A stretch of 27,315 nt of DNA from Bigelowiella natans CCMP2755 (taxonomy: Eukaryota; Cercozoa; Chlorarachniophyceae), in the NCBI GenBank assembly GCA_000320545.1, contig ADNK01003386.1:1-27315 (forward strand), given 5' to 3'. Positions 1 to 14,729 of the stretch are shown piece by piece (position 1 is the stretch's first letter; each line of letters begins with the position of its first letter). A program made the position numbers and the translations under genes. The notes under the pieces are model-generated. The model did no database searches. It was not told where the DNA came from and saw only the letters and a list, made by a program, of their open reading frames with translations.

Positions 1-568
1 TATATATATAGTATACCTCATTGGACAAGTCGTTAAATTGTACCACTAAGGACCTTAAATCTCTTTTTTCAAACTTTGTAAAACCTAGTGATAGGTAGGA
101 TACATGGTTTCTTTCAAAATTTTGCCATGTATAACCATACTGGCTAGATCGATTAGCATCACATCAATAAATGAGTAGCCTCTATGTCTTCTTTTTGGAT
201 GAATTTTATCTTACTTGTCGTGATTCCAGTGGAATGCATGCGCATTTAAAGTTGCAGCTACTCGTACCATTACCATAACGATTGAACACCTAATTTTGGT
301 ATTTGATATCTAAGAAAATATCGGTTAAGTTCTTATTTTTTAAATTTCTTTCTGTTTAGAGTGGCTGTTGTTTCGCTTGTATTAACGTTTGCATATTCAT
401 ATTGCCATAGAAATAAATGGAACATAAATCAACTACACTAAAGGTACTAAATATTAACAACCAAAACTGCCATTTCTCACTCTCTTTCACTCTCTCTCTC
501 TCGCTCGCTCGCTCGCTTGTAAACTCATTACTATTTTTCTCTCTGTTGCTAAACTTTAGAGTAGAAAT

Positions 569-572
<4 letters not shown>

Positions 573-622
<50 letters not shown>

Positions 623-630
623 GGAGAGAA
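573..630. repeat. (GA)n microsatellite
   Basis: Almost uninterrupted GA dinucleotides with a few single-base interruptions near the right end. It lies in the 3' flank of the minus-strand gene. Confidence 0.95.
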
Positions 631-787
631 AGAGGAGTGAGGAAAATAAAAGAGTAGAATTTTGAAGCTTAGGAGCTCTTTCTTACTACCTGATTGCTTA
701 TCTTATACACTCCACGTTCCCTTTACATATTCATATACAGCAATATATGTATTGTTAGTACATAATTAAATATATCTATATTGTATA

Positions 788-794
<7 letters not shown>

Positions 795-834
<40 letters not shown>

Positions 835-837
835 ATA

Positions 838-868
<31 letters not shown>
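795..868. repeat. compound (AT)n-(TG)n microsatellite
   Basis: About 19 AT units (795-832) are followed after 9 bases by about 13 TG units (842-868). The same AT-then-TG/AC arrangement recurs at 2242-2274, 3895-3969, 5589-5655 and 6702-6762, so compound AT/TG loci are a recurrent element here. Confidence 0.95.
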
Positions 869-872
<4 letters not shown>

Positions 873-973
873 ATTTGTGTATTTCCTTAAACATATTACA
901 AATTTATCATATATAGTTATGTAAAAATCTAGAAATGTTCTCGATGAAAAGAGAGATTGCGATGACTTGAATA

Positions 974-1974
974 TTATTCCGAGTGGTAAAGACGGGCTCG
1001 CTGGTTGACAGAAGTAACCGATCTGTGTGGAGACATTTGCTGGCCAAAAGCTGACGTATGTAGATAGATAAGAACAATTTTCAGATATGATTTAAGATGG
1101 AGCAACAAATTGATAATTAATTCAAACCCAATATCTATGAAGTACCTGTTCGATGGCGCTGAGGTAAAGGGAGAGAGAGAGGGGGAAATCGTTTTTGGAG
1201 AAGCAGAGGGATTTGCGGTAGATGGTGCCCTTGTTGAAGGGGACATTGAAGGAGAGGAACTTGGTGAATTCGATGGTGTCTAACGAAAATATTTGAAATA
1301 GTGATGGATAGCTGTTCAAAAGGGAGGGGATAGATGGTCCTAACTAAATACTAAATCAATACTTGGGTAGGTGCCATTGTTTGAGGAACTCGAAGAAAGA
1401 GAACGCCAGTATAGACTTTTTAAAGATATAGTAAAATTATTAAGAGGATTGGAAAATTTGAGTGAGGAGTGAAGAGACAGAAGAGGCGTTTTGGTTATAT
1501 CTTTCTTTTATTCTTGGACAAGCATGCATACAACCTGAGATAACTTCATGTACAGAATGGGCATTGATATCGAAGAACTGATTTATGTTGTCAATGGTAG
1601 ATTCATTTAGAAGACCTAGATGGAAGACATCTCAAATCGACTCAAATTATAGGAAATTTCACTCTCAACTAATTCTTGTTTTGATTTTCCTCCCTATTGG
1701 TTGCTAGCTACAAAAGACTTTTTTTGCTGCAATGCATGCCAAAGATATCCCAAGTTTTGTGATATAATTTAAAATAACTTGAAACGAGAGACTTTAGTTA
1801 AATGTTTAGACAGACAATAATGTGCTTTCCAATGGTTCCTACATTAATTTCTCCATCGACAGTATATCTCAGTAAATCCCCTTGAAGAATGACATGTAGT
1901 GAAATACTCAATGACTGACGCAAGGATAATTGTAATAACGAAGACTGTGTCCATGATTACTCAGAACACGTATG

Positions 1975-2010
<36 letters not shown>

Positions 2011-2794
2011 ATATATCAAAAAGACTTTGGCAGAAATTTAAGTGGTCACTACCGTTTTGAAGAAGATAGTATAATCCCAAGGCATTCTATTTTATCGAAA
2101 GATGATATTACCAGTTAGTACGATATGTAAACAAAAAGTTTCTTCCTCAATTTAATATTATGAAGCATACTATTAACATGAAATGCGGGGTGACATATGA
2201 ACGGACAGCAGAAAAGCTGCATATATATTCAAAGTATATATATGTGTGTGTGTGTGTGTGCGTGTGTGTGTGTTGCATGTGCGTATCACAAACTCAAAAT
2301 GAATATCATCAATAAATGTGTTCGACTAGTAGAAATTCAAGAGAACCTTCTGTTCAACGCCTACTATCGTCTGCACAGATGAAAAGTTGTAAGATGAACT
2401 TGCAAGGTAGTATGTTCCTGAACATGGTGGTGATAAAATCTTTATGGCGTTACATGCATGCATTAGAATTTTAAATAACGATTCACAGTAAAGATGAGAC
2501 TTTGTGAAATATGGTGGAAATGTTGGTTTGTTTTGGGCACTACTACTACTATATATGCATACACAGACACACGCACATACACACGCACACACACAATATT
2601 AATCAATATCAATATACATACATAATATATATATATATATATATATATGGGCACATGTGTCTAGGAACAGATATCCTGAAATAATCACACTAATAATGCT
2701 TATCTACTATCAGTTAGTAAATTATCATTTTATCACCAAATCCTATTCCAAATATGAATACACTTCCATCCTCTGTCACAACCGTGAAATAGTC
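974..2794 (-). CDS. Multi-exon Pro-Ser-tailed protein, C-terminal part (probably the end of the 3.2-15.2 kb minus gene)
   Basis: Seen on the minus strand in reading order: exon 2737-2794 (phase 0 to 1), with an RCC1-like unit 'YFTVVTEDGSVFIFG'; exon 2365-2417 (1 to 0, 'YYLASSSYNFSSVQTI'); exon 1843-1914 (0 to 0, 'LQGDLLRYTVDGEIN'); exon 1712-1777 (1 to 1, hydrophobic, 'ITKLGISLACIAA'); exon 1535-1615 (1 to 1, 'ESTIDNINQFFDINAHSV'); exon 1363-1415 (1 to 0); exon 1146-1279 (0 to 2), 44 codons of Pro-Ser repeat such as 'TPSNSPSSSPSMSPS'; exon 974-1022 (phase 2 to stop TAA). All borders are AG/GT and all joins are in phase except 1843 to 1777, which needs another donor or a missed exon. Pro-Ser repeats of this type are common in stalks of ochrophyte surface proteins (family knowledge), so a wall or surface location is inferred. 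No start codon is visible, and the RCC1-like unit links this part to the exons upstream. Confidence 0.5.
2242..2274. repeat. (TG)n microsatellite
   Basis: TG repeat with two C interruptions, intronic in the minus-strand gene. A CA-rich tract (2564-2596) and an (AT)n tract (2625-2648) follow within the same intron. Confidence 0.9.
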
Positions 2795-3033
2795 CTAAGT
2801 AACGAATAAGGATCAAGATAACATGATGTGATTATGGTGATAATACTGATGACGGTGTATTTTTGTTAAGCATTCTATGTATTTTTGATCAGTATTGCGT
2901 TCTAAATCACGCATTCTTTACCGATAAAAATCGTTATACAGATGATTGATATTCTTGTTCTTACTTCTTCCGTATTTTTTTGTTATTTCAAATACAACTA
3001 AACACTCTACCACTATTATTTTTTACTACTTCA

Positions 3034-3073
<40 letters not shown>

Positions 3074-3208
3074 AGACTCACATAATATCCATAAGTTGCA
3101 ATTGGTTTTCCCTAATTTAAAATTGTGGCTTTATGATTGAATAGACTTTATGATCAGTCAGCATGTAATCATTGCATTGTTACTCTCACCCCTATCGATG
3201 AAAGAAAT

Positions 3209-3891
3209 TTATTTTTCCTTCTCTTCTAGGTGCGTGTATTGTGTTTGCGACGATTTCAAAATGACAACGACAGATGACATAATCTATGTGACAAGTAAGT
3301 CGAGGTCAGCTTTAACTATCAATTATACGACTAATTTGTACTCACGCCTACTGCTACCGCTACTACTCTACTACTACTACTACTACTACTACTACTTGCA
3401 ATCCCTTCCTGACATATCATAAACTTTAAAACATAGTAGCATTAAAAATACTCACAGATGCTCTCAGGAAAGGCTGTATAGTATGGTAGTAAGCGAGATC
3501 AGGAGTTTCTCCAATGGTGAATACATAATCTGTAGTGTATGTGGAGAAAAACAGAAACTTCATATTCTAGGCAATACTTCTACGATGAATATTATGAAAC
3601 AATACTAGCAACATTTTCAAGTTGATATTGTATTAGTACTCTTCTTAATTAAGTATTATACTAAATTTATCAATATGATTGGTAGGACAAATATGGAGAA
3701 TTGGTATTATCTGAAGATGATGATGGATGATGCTTCCTCTTGAGCATTATCAGTTATTGAAAAGTAGAATCGATTATAATTATCATTTGTAATACATGAT
3801 ATAACTTCATATCAATTGTGATATTTCCGTGATAAACTTCAAAAATTACAAAATGAATAGGAGGGGTGTCATCCAAGATTAGTGTCACTGG

Positions 3892-3945
<54 letters not shown>

Positions 3946-4928
3946 CAATGTGTGTGTGTGTGTGTGTGTCGTGGTACGCTGTATACCTCCGTTTGAATCG
4001 CTCTTGTTTTTAACAGCTACAAATCCTGATCATTTGGATTACAATGTATATAACATTCGTCACTATATTTGAATTTTAAGGCAGTATATTCTTATACATA
4101 AATAGCTACATATCATCAGATTTTACAAGAGTGAAATCATCGATAATGAGCTGTTTAAGCAACCATCATTACGATCACAAAAAAAAGCAGGAATACTACT
4201 ACTACCATTTTGAGCTGCGACAACATCTTGAACCCCTTGAATAGTAAGTAGTAACAATATTAGAAGATAGGGATACGGCGACGCAAATTGTTCAATCATA
4301 CCTAGTGAGAAGAATATACATATTTCCATGTATATGAATATCGTGATATGTTGTGTTCAATCGATGGTAGTTGTAGCATCATTATTTATATTGAGCATCA
4401 AATATTAGTTAGTAAGATGATCATTTTACATATCGTTTGCTATGTTTAATTATTGCAGCAAGAAATTAAGATTAATAACAACAAAAACAACAACCGCTTG
4501 TTAACGCAACTTCGTCATTTCTTGCAGTGGAAATCGAATCACCCCTCAAAGAATTAATAACAAAAATAGTAAAAGTGGTAGTAGTGGAAGAAGAAGAAGA
4601 AGAAGAAGAAGAAGAAGAAGAAGAAGAAGGACAAGGAAATCGTAAGATACAAAATTAGAAGAAATGCAAGAAACATGTTGCAAATATATCGTCTATTCAC
4701 GTGAGCTTCTGGAAGGTACATCTGCAGATAGAGGAGAAAGGCTGGATTGCTTTAGTACGACTCATATAATGGCTGATATAATAATCTGATTTGTTGCTAC
4801 TTTTTTTAACTATCGAAATGATTGAGAATCACTATTATTTTGTTATGATTCTCCAGAGGCGAGGAATTATAATTTGTTATGATTTCTCCAGAGGGGAGGA
4901 GCAATCAATTCGACCACCATCACCACCA

Positions 4929-4969
<41 letters not shown>

Positions 4970-5543
4970 GATATATAAATATGTGTGTATGTGTGCTGCT
5001 TCCACCAGATCACAAGTTTCCCATTACTTTGCAAAGCACTAAAAGCTGCACAATAAAATGATGATACACGAAATAGTGATAATAATGATAATAAGAATAC
5101 AAATAGTAATATTCTTCAAGATCCATTCAAAGCACGTCTCTAATATTAATTGTTTTTGTTTGCATTATTTCGCTCAGGCAGGTAGAATATTTCCCATCAT
5201 ATAATAATGATCTATGCCGTCGACATCATCATCATCATCATCATTGTCATCATCATCATTGTCACCATGATTATATTACGCATGCTTTAATACAGGAAGG
5301 ATTACCATTACTGCTTGCAACCATTTTTGTCTGTGAGAACGAAATATATATAAGTTTGATTTGATTTGGGGATTTGAAACACAGACACTCCATTCTCTCA
5401 CTCGCTTATATCACATGTAGCAGCAGATAGAACGGAATGATATTGTCAGTAGATCTTAACAACAACACCAACAATGGCGCAACTACCGTATTTAGTAGCA
5501 TCGAAGCCACAGTATTAACAAGGAGGACAGATTTAGCTTTGCT
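3209..5543 (-). CDS. RCC1-like repeat exons, block 3
   Basis: Exons: 5487-5543 (0 to 0; 'SKAKSVLLVNTVASMLLNT'), 5280-5330 (0 to 0; 'TKMVASSNGNPSCIKAC'), 5006-5045 (1 to 2; 'FSALQSNGKLVIW'), about 4701-4741 ('LSPLSADVPSRSS'), a segment ending at 4544 ('GDSISTARNDEVALTSG'), 4206-4301 (1 to 1; 'TIQGVQDVVAAQN'), 3456-3529 (1 to 0; 'DYVFTIGETPDLAYYHTI'), 3209-3283 (0 to TAA; 'IMSSVVVILKSSQTQYTHLE'). The first exon follows the 5938 exon in phase, and the last three join in phase. 'SALQSNGKLVIW' and 'VQDVVAAQN' are typical of the repeat. The joins between 5.3 and 4.2 kb are not solved. Confidence 0.55.
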
Positions 5544-5588
5544 CTGATATAGTTTTATCATAACTGAGAATAAACATACAAATATTTG

Positions 5589-5660
<72 letters not shown>

Positions 5661-6051
5661 TACCAATATATATGTGTATACAAAGGTATAAAATGCAATA
5701 CAACTCTGTAATTGCAACTTAATCTACCGGATAATATTAATATGAGGACAATTATGATTTTTTTTAACATTATATGGTCCCCTCCTCCCCATACACCACT
5801 TGCTTCTTCTTCCTCCTCTTCTTCTTCTTATTCTTCTTCTTCTTCTGTAGGCACTGATACATCCCATGTTCATGGCGTATAACATGGCCAGTAATAGCAG
5901 CAGTAGTAGCAGCAGGGCACAGCTCAAATTTACTCACCCGATCTTCAAAGAAATCACCCCAAATATATATATCGGAATTGTTAAAGTCGTAGTTCAGATC
6001 TCGGTTTTTAATAATTGCTGCAGCACCTCTCGTAAAGTCATTCAATGGAAC

Positions 6052-6089
<38 letters not shown>

Positions 6090-6533
6090 ATATAAGGTAA
6101 TAACAAACAAGACGCGTCTATAGTAGATGACAAAAGGAACATCTAAAGGAGTGCACACGACAACTACAAAAACTAATCAATTCGAGTCTTTTGTCTTTTA
6201 GGTGTGTGTTTAGGTGGCTGATTTGATTTCATAACAACAAGAATCTAGCACCAGATGCATGTGTATGCGTATATGTGTGTCTTTTAGGAGGAAAAAGAAG
6301 AAGAAGATGAAGAAGAAGGAGAAACACACTTGATTGCTACACATAGCAACGACAGATACTTCAAAATTTGGACAAAAGTGGAAAATTATGCTTAGATACT
6401 CCATTTTAGTGCACAATTTAGTTAGAAACGATTGATTGTGCACGAGTTAGCTGATTTTAGGAAACGTAGCAGTATAAGTGACAATATGTACCATCATATC
6501 AATATTCAATACAATATTTATTCGTATACAAAC

Positions 6534-6604
<71 letters not shown>

Positions 6605-6697
6605 AAAATTATCTTCGACCAATTTTCTGTATTTGTAAGCGTTTCAAGTCGTGAGCTACCGTATCTCTATTGTAGTGTCAAAGTACACACACATATG

Positions 6698-6736
<39 letters not shown>

Positions 6737-8550
6737 GTGTGTGTGTGTGTGTGTGTGTGTGTGATACATGAATGAGCTTTGTAACATACATACACAATAT
6801 TCTGAGGACTACATAGGGCTAGTAACTAACAAATATGGAACTTACAACGATTGATCAAGATTTTCACACTTTCCTCTCTCTTTCTGGACCTCTCATCGTC
6901 GATGAATGCTGCATAAATGCACTTGCTACAATGTTTTTAGTTACGTATCTTCTATCTATAATGCCTTACAAAGAAAGGAGATATGCGTTGAGGTTTTGCT
7001 TGAATTGTGGGAGGAAGGTCCACATATGAACGTCCCTCTGTATTATCGTATCCATGTACACTTATAATTAATAACAGAAAAACGTCTCACAGCCGTCGTT
7101 ACGAGGGAATATCACCCTCATCACCAAACAAAGAATGATAATCGTATGATCTATATGCTGACGGTGTTGTCGTATATTCCTCTTCTATGCTTCTTCTTCT
7201 TCTTCTTCTTCTTCTTCTTCTTCTTTGTACAGAATTGAAGGAATGGATAGTGATAGATGTGTTTTTGTCTGCTGCTGCTGTCTTTTGCTGCTACAACATC
7301 ATATTTTGATAATATATATTCTTATATATAGAATACCACTACTACTACAACCACTGCAAGATAATACTTCTAACTTCTTCTTCCATGCATGTAATATTCT
7401 ACACAAATTATACTTGCTGCTGCTACTGCTACTCGAAATTCATCCTACACTTAGTAGTCAGACTGCACTAAGGCAGCACTGATTACCTATATTACCGATT
7501 TGTTGACGACTATGAACTCATAGTAACTATCAAGAGAGAGAAAGAGAGACAGAGAAGAAAAGGTAGTAGTAGCAATAGACAATAAATAAGTTAGTATTAA
7601 ATGATGTATTTTTTGTATAAACGTCATCATTGTTGGAGAACCTGCTAAAACTATACTTAGGAAAAGTATTCAAGCAACATTATCATCATCATCGTCATCA
7701 TCAACAATATCACAACGATACAACCGCAAAAATACTACTACCTCCTCTAAACACGATCATCATCATATTTCACAATTTTCAACACCACGACTGTGATATG
7801 TGTGTACATGAATTGTAGCGAATTAGAATGAACGACATTGACTTCTTGTGTACATGTAAGAACAATTACAATAATATCCTGCTGCACATATAATAATAAG
7901 CAGACTATGTTGATATACTCCTTACCTGCTTTGAACTTGGGTGACATTGTTCAAAGCTACCATCGATTTCTGGAACAGTATATCAGTATATATGTATCAT
8001 AAGTGTTTGTTTATCAATGCCGTTCTTGTACTTATGCAACTATATCATGATATCACTTCTAATAATAAGGATTCTAGTTTGAAATCGTCGTGTTATTACC
8101 TGCAAATCGATCATCATACTATACACTAATGCAAGCACAGCATTCGATTTTTTTGAAATAATATACAACATTACTGTAGGTAACACAACTCCATTTGGTA
8201 AGCAGTAGTAGTAACTTTTTACTACATCATACGTTAGAGAATGGTGAATCACCCCCCAAGATATTAGCTAGTAGTTTTACTACAACATACGTTAGAAAAT
8301 GGTGAACCACCCCAAGATATTAGCTTTCCTAAAAGCAGTATAGCAATCATGTATGCAGGGCATGATAATGAATGATGATAATGATGATAATAACGGGATG
8401 GTGATGATTGTGTGCAGAGAGATTCTAGAAAAAGCTCGATCGAGAAAATTTGGCACATTTTCGTGATTTCAAGTTTTGAAGAGTCATTGAATGAATCAGC
8501 AGCAACATGACCAAAATTGAGAACAAAAAGTAATCAAGTGCCATCTACAA

Positions 8551-8588
<38 letters not shown>

Positions 8589-11386
8589 TATTACCGCTTT
8601 CACGATCCCATGCTGCAAAACCAGCAGATATTGCATATATATCACTTACATTTACCCCATCTTCAAGGAATCCTGTAGTTGGTAATGTAATGTACAATTC
8701 TAATCAGTTTCGAATGACTTATCGTCGTGATACACAGCAACTATTAGAGGTAGAATTAATAGTACAAGCAAGTGCGAACATTTGTGTGAATACACTGCTG
8801 AAAGATAGATAAATTGTGAGGTTTAGAGTTATGCTATGCATTGAATATTTTATATATTGTGTTCATCGACTTCTTCTTCCTCTTCACTCTACGACTTCAG
8901 ATATACTGATTATACCTTGTACGGTTTTAGTGATGTTGCCCCCATAGCTGCTATGACCCCAGGCTATTACTTTGCCATTTGATCCCAATGCTTAAGAAGA
9001 AGAAGACGAAATAAAAAAGAAGAAGAGAATGTTGATCATATTAGTGAGATCATAGTCTCGAAAGCAACTGAATGCAGCTGATGGTACTTAAAAAAGAAGA
9101 AGAAGAAGAAGAAGGGACCATCATCACACCACATCTCATAGATATTTATGCTGCTGCAAAATAAGAAGACTGTGGTTGGAAGGAGGAGGTATAGTTGTTG
9201 TTTCCGTTCCGTGAGGATGAAACCGAATATTAGTAGTTTGTAGTAAGATATCACTAAAACTTGTTCATTTTTGCAACAATAGCATTACAAATTATGATGA
9301 TGATGATGATGACGATGATGATGATTGATTGATTGACCAGCAAATGCTCTTTCGTTCGCAACAACATGTGTTACATTTATCTGATATATTAATGATGATA
9401 TTGAGAATCAATAGTATGTGCATACTATTTCCTAAGTACTACAGCCTTAATGAAAATGATACTTTAGAAGTCCAAATAATGATGGGAAAGGGATAAGTAG
9501 CAGTAAAAAAATGATAATGGTTGTGATTATTACACACCTTTGTTTAATGCAAGCGGACTATCTACATAACCATTATCATCATCTTTACTACTACATTTTT
9601 ATTGTAGAATAGTCCTCTTCTTTATCATCATCAATCCTCACCTCTGCCAAATTCGATGCCACGGTGGAAATATCGATATTCAAGGCCGTAAGATCTCCCT
9701 ATATGATAGTTGTTTCATCCTTCATAAGTATACTTTGATTCATAAAGGAAAATAACATCTCTTGATAGGCTAGCTACTCTATTACGCAGTAGCAGTATTT
9801 GTAGTAGTCGTAGTAGTAGTTGTTGTTATTTTTGTTGTTGCAGTACCCATGTAAAAACAGTTCCGTCATCACGTAATGCTGTATAGGCTAATGATGTTGA
9901 TGGTCCATTTAAAATTGGAAAAGAAGAGGAAGAAGAAGATGATGATGAATAAGAAGAAGAAACCAAAAAAAAAGAAGGATAGTGAGAATCAAAGAAATAT
10001 CAATACAAACATTCAGAAGAAGTTAATTGACGACGGCTTAACTTGTTGTGTTGTTTCAAGCAAAATACTGGAATAGTAGTGCCATAATATTAATTACAGC
10101 TTTACCACTTATTATTACTACTGTAGTGTTTGCGTAGTATCAACTATTAATTCAAAACTACAATCTTATATTTGCTACTTCGAGTCTAATATTCTATTTT
10201 CTACTTCTAGTGACAATGTACTACTACTGAAAGAATGGATATATGTAAATCACAATTATTGCAATGAAAAAGTCGTATACGATGATGATCCATCGTTCTG
10301 TTTCTTCTTCTTCTTACTACAACTTACTACTACTGCTACTAGTACTACTGCGTGCCTTGCAAAGCATTGGGATTCTTCGTTGCAACGACTCTGAGAACCT
10401 AATTATTATTGGAGAAAATGTAAGAAAACAACGATTTTAGGTTGTAGTGAAAATAGTATTGGTCGTATTAGTAGCAGCAGTAGCAAATCGTAGAGTTGGA
10501 AAATAATGAGCTAACTAACTTTGTACGATGATCATACGTTTACATAATTCAAATAACTGCAGTTTAATTGAATTCATTTCAGTTGTGATTAGTCGAGTAA
10601 AAATATCAAAGCAGTTACCCCAATCTATTATAATTTTAATGATGATAATCTTTCATCACCTTCTTTCTTAGTTCTGGAATTTCATCTGCAGCATTGGCAA
10701 GTTGCCAACTGATCTGATCAATCATATCATACGATGAAAATTATGACTGTGTTCATGAGTGAATAATAACTAAAATTTTAGGGGTGTTAGAGGTTATGCT
10801 TGTGATTGCTGTGTTAGCAGTTGTAATATACTATATCATCAATTTTGATAATAGAACATCATACTTTAGTGCTGCTGGTGTTGGTTTAATCATAGTACCA
10901 GAAATTTCTCATCATCATTACACAAACTACTCATTGTACTACTGCTGCTGGTGGTGGTTAGTATCAATCTTTGCAGAATTTGCATAAACTCATCGTAAAC
11001 TCACCACCACCACTATCACCACAGTACTTAAATTGTAGCAATAATTTATAGTTGATGTTATATTAATTAGGCGACGGTTTAAAAAGTAGAAACAACTCTT
11101 CGCTGTTTTCACGATGATACCACGCAGAAGACACCATAGTTAGATGATTCTTTTGCTGGATTTACTTCATAAGTTTCTTCGTATAATATTATTAAATTTA
11201 GAATTTCTTCTTCTCCTCAGTAGTATATCTATGTTGTTGTTGTTGCTGCTGCTGCTGCTATTCTACTAGTCTTACTTGTATACTTGCAGTCCTGTAGGTC
11301 CATTTGAAGCAGCAGCTATATTGACATAACTATTACTACTGTATGCTTGCAGTTGTCCCGCTGTTGAAGCCTCTGGAACAAAAAAC

Positions 11387-11427
<41 letters not shown>

Positions 11428-11667
11428 ATTAATAGGAGGAACTTATTAAAAAAGATACTGACGATGACGAAATTATCTATGATTATGATCGATACAAGGG
11501 TAGTTGTGATGGTGGTAGTGGGGAGAAACATCACATTAATTGGGATGTTATGAAAACATAGTTATTTGTAGTATTAGTACTAGTAAGTATTAGTAGTAGT
11601 AGTGGTAGTAGTAGTAGTAGTATTGGTAGTAATGTTATTTCGTTGCGACATTTTTTCCCTTACTCAG

Positions 11668-11702
<35 letters not shown>

Positions 11703-12125
11703 GTGGTGGTAAAGCTGGTACTGCTGGTACTGCTGCTGGTGGTGGTGGTGGTGGTGGTGGTGGTTGGACTCCCAACTCATCGACGAGGAGTGCAGAGGAA
11801 GACGATAATGATGATAATATTGATGATGATGCCGATGATGATGAATTATGCAATTTCCATTCATATATTTCTTCTCTTGAATATTCATATTTAGCAACGT
11901 CATCAACGGATAGAAGCCCCTACAACAATGGTAACAACAATCAATAATGTCGTTCGTTAGGAAGATGATTTAAACATTTGTTATTGAAATATATAGCATC
12001 ATCAATCGAATATTTTCTGCATGTTCTTTGCAACGATGATTAGTTACCTACCTACCTATCTACATACTAAAACTAAAGACTACTACATATCTTAATTATG
12101 TCGTCCTACTACTACTACTACTACA

Positions 12126-12163
<38 letters not shown>

Positions 12164-12924
12164 CACTACTACCTGGCAGTGACACCATGGCTCCGAGGAA
12201 GAAGAAGATGAAGAAGATTGAGGAGTTGAGATTGTATTGTATTGGAATAATCTGTGAGAAAACAATAATATTCCGTACTATTTTATTTCTAGTATGCTCA
12301 TGACTATATGTTGTTATATTAGTGTGTATAATTGCTAATACAAGCTGCGTGAGGATGGAATTCGAATCTTTAAGAAGTTCTCATCCGCCGTGTACCTATT
12401 GTATGGAAGTAATAATATGATTCAGCGCCAAAGAAGACGATGTAGAAGCTGATACCAACAAATCTAATGATGAAGTAGTAAATTATTATTACTGAGTGAT
12501 CTATGTAGTGGTAAACTAGTACTTGTGTAAGAAGAAGAAGAAGCGGCAGTCCACAGCATATGAGTGAGTCTAACAAACGCTGTTATACTACTTTACTACT
12601 ACTACAACTGCTGCTGCTACTACTGCTGGCATGAGAACCATCATGTCATTTCATTATCATGTCTGCTGCTTTAATATCATCCCAAAGTACTAAATTCTTT
12701 CAACACTACAAATTATGGTTTAACAATATTTTATTTATTCGTTTCATTCATAGTACAGGATGCATCATTATCATTGACATTATTGTGTGTACTACTATAC
12801 TACTACTTGAGGGTTATTGCTACTGGCTTGCAATTTGATTCCATAGCATCAGTAGCAGGAGCGCCATTTTTAGGATTCAAGCAACTTTTATAACCGTATC
12901 CATAACTGGTAATTTTTTATATTG

Positions 12925-12960
<36 letters not shown>

Positions 12961-13508
12961 CGGAGAGGATGAATAGACAATTAGGTCAAAGCATATAAGT
13001 TGTTTGAGTTTGAGCTAATAAATAAAAGAATAAAAATACTCTAATTTTAGATCAACATGTTAATGGCATGAAACAAGATAGTAGTTTGTAGTAGTAATAA
13101 AGAAGAATTAGATGTAGTAAGTTGAAATGAGTAGTTAAAAACTGCAGAAGAACTAAGGAAGGAAGTCCGTCATCATAACGTGAAATTATCATTGATGAAG
13201 CTGACCAATCGCCATCAGTCTATTAAGATTATACGGGATAGGAATACTGCTATTCCTTCTCCTCCTCCTCCTCCTTCTTTTTCTTCTTCTTCTTCTTCTT
13301 CTTCTTCTTCTATTATCACTGGTGTTTCTGACCTTTTTATTGGATTTTGATTGTAGTATTCGGCATGAGGACTTTGGTAGCTTAATCTAGCCTGGTATCT
13401 AAGTAATGTTGTTATTGTTGCGGTTGTTGTTGTCACACAACGCATGCTGCTGCTGCCGCTGCTGTTTCTATGCATTTCATTATGCTGAGATAACAATAAG
13501 TTAGTAGC

Positions 13509-13539
<31 letters not shown>

Positions 13540-14682
13540 CATTTCATAATGCTGATATAACAATAACTTAGTAGCAGTAGTAGTTACTACCCATCAAACG
13601 TGATCAGGTTGCTGTCATTTCTTGTCTGGTTCGAAGATGGAGACGAAGAAGACGATGCTGCTGCTGCTGGTGATGATGATGATGATGATGATGATGGTGA
13701 TAACTGTTCTACCTATGATGGGAACACAATCAACAGCATTGAATAACAGCCATTATCTTCATGACACAACTACTAACACACGTGTCCACACACACACACA
13801 CACACCATATACCTCTATTGTCCATTTTGAGACGTCGTTCAATTGACACTGAGTGTAGCCTTCAAAGTACATTGGAATAGACTGTGCCAGTATAGGATAC
13901 AGTAGTAGTAGTGGTGAAAGTAATAGAAGTAGAAATTATTAATGATGATCATGATAAGGAGGAGGATTATAATTACGGATACAGGCCTCACTTATGCAAA
14001 TTAATAACACAACTGAAATCAATCCCTACCATTTACTACAAAAGTAACAACGACTGCTTGTAACTACAACTATAGTTGGTAGAACAAAAAGCATCGATAA
14101 TTGAAAGCAGCAGCATCAGCACACTCTTCCATGTATATATATATAACCCTAATGCTGCACCTCAGTTGTAAATCTGGAAACGTTTGCACATTTTCTTGAC
14201 GGCGACGACGACGACATGATCATCGTTGGATCATTCGTTTGTTGATTAGTCTCAGATGGGATAAAACCACCTGTAGGGAGGAGAGTAGTAGATCGGCAGC
14301 AGCAGTAACAGTAGTAGTATAGGCTTTTCAACTAATACAGTCATGATAATGATACTAACAACTATCTTGTTGATATATCTTGTAGAACCAATACTGTTTG
14401 TTTGTCATCGTGCATATACTAAGCAATTATTGACATTTGTTATTATTATATTGAAGTATGATGTTATATTACTTCGAAAGGCCTCATGGGAACAATTATA
14501 ATGGCCCTCTTTCACCTCGAATTTTACAAATGCCTAGAGGGACACGATCGATTGAAAACAAACAGCCAGGTGAGAGATGATTACAAATTCATGTGAATGA
14601 TGAAGAGGAAATCTTAAGTGTACGAAATATTATACTTGTTTACAATATATGATGTACGAGAATGAATTAATATTTTTTGACA

Positions 14683-14729
<47 letters not shown>

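Larger units (their letters stand above)
1..973. other. 3' flanking DNA without a recognised gene
   Basis: I see no coding segment in this stretch. It lies downstream of the minus-strand stop codon at 974-976. It holds a (GA)n tract (573-630), an (AT)n tract (795-832) and a (TG)n tract (842-868), the last two almost touching. Open frames here, such as an Arg-Glu run across the GA tract, are read-throughs of repeats. The window starts inside another (TA)n tract. Confidence 0.6.

Noticed and set aside
943-1472. Plus-strand exon-like chain around 943-1472, including 'MKYLFDGAE' and 'FEELEERERQYRLFKDIVK' with a GAG|GTAAAG donor
   Set aside because: It looks protein-like, but the minus strand gives a longer in-phase chain over the same DNA (exons 1535-1615, 1363-1415, 1146-1279 and 974-1022) with Pro-Ser repeats and a stop. 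The plus joins upstream of 1084 did not keep phase.
6835-7029. Plus frame of 64 codons starting 'MELTTIDQDFHTF'
   Set aside because: It lies antisense to the in-phase minus-strand exon at 6890-6925 and has no splice partners on the plus strand.
11635-11906. His/Gln-rich and Leu/Val-rich frames over the CTG/GGT tract
   Set aside because: Produced by the repeat. Only the unique part (about 11770-11919 minus) in the 'VDDVAKYEYSREE' frame is kept.
12396-12448. Candidate minus exon reading 'FYIVF FGAESYYYF' type sequence
   Set aside because: Borders are AG/GT, but its phases (2 to 1) do not fit between the exons 12807-12905 and 12173-12251, which join directly in phase.
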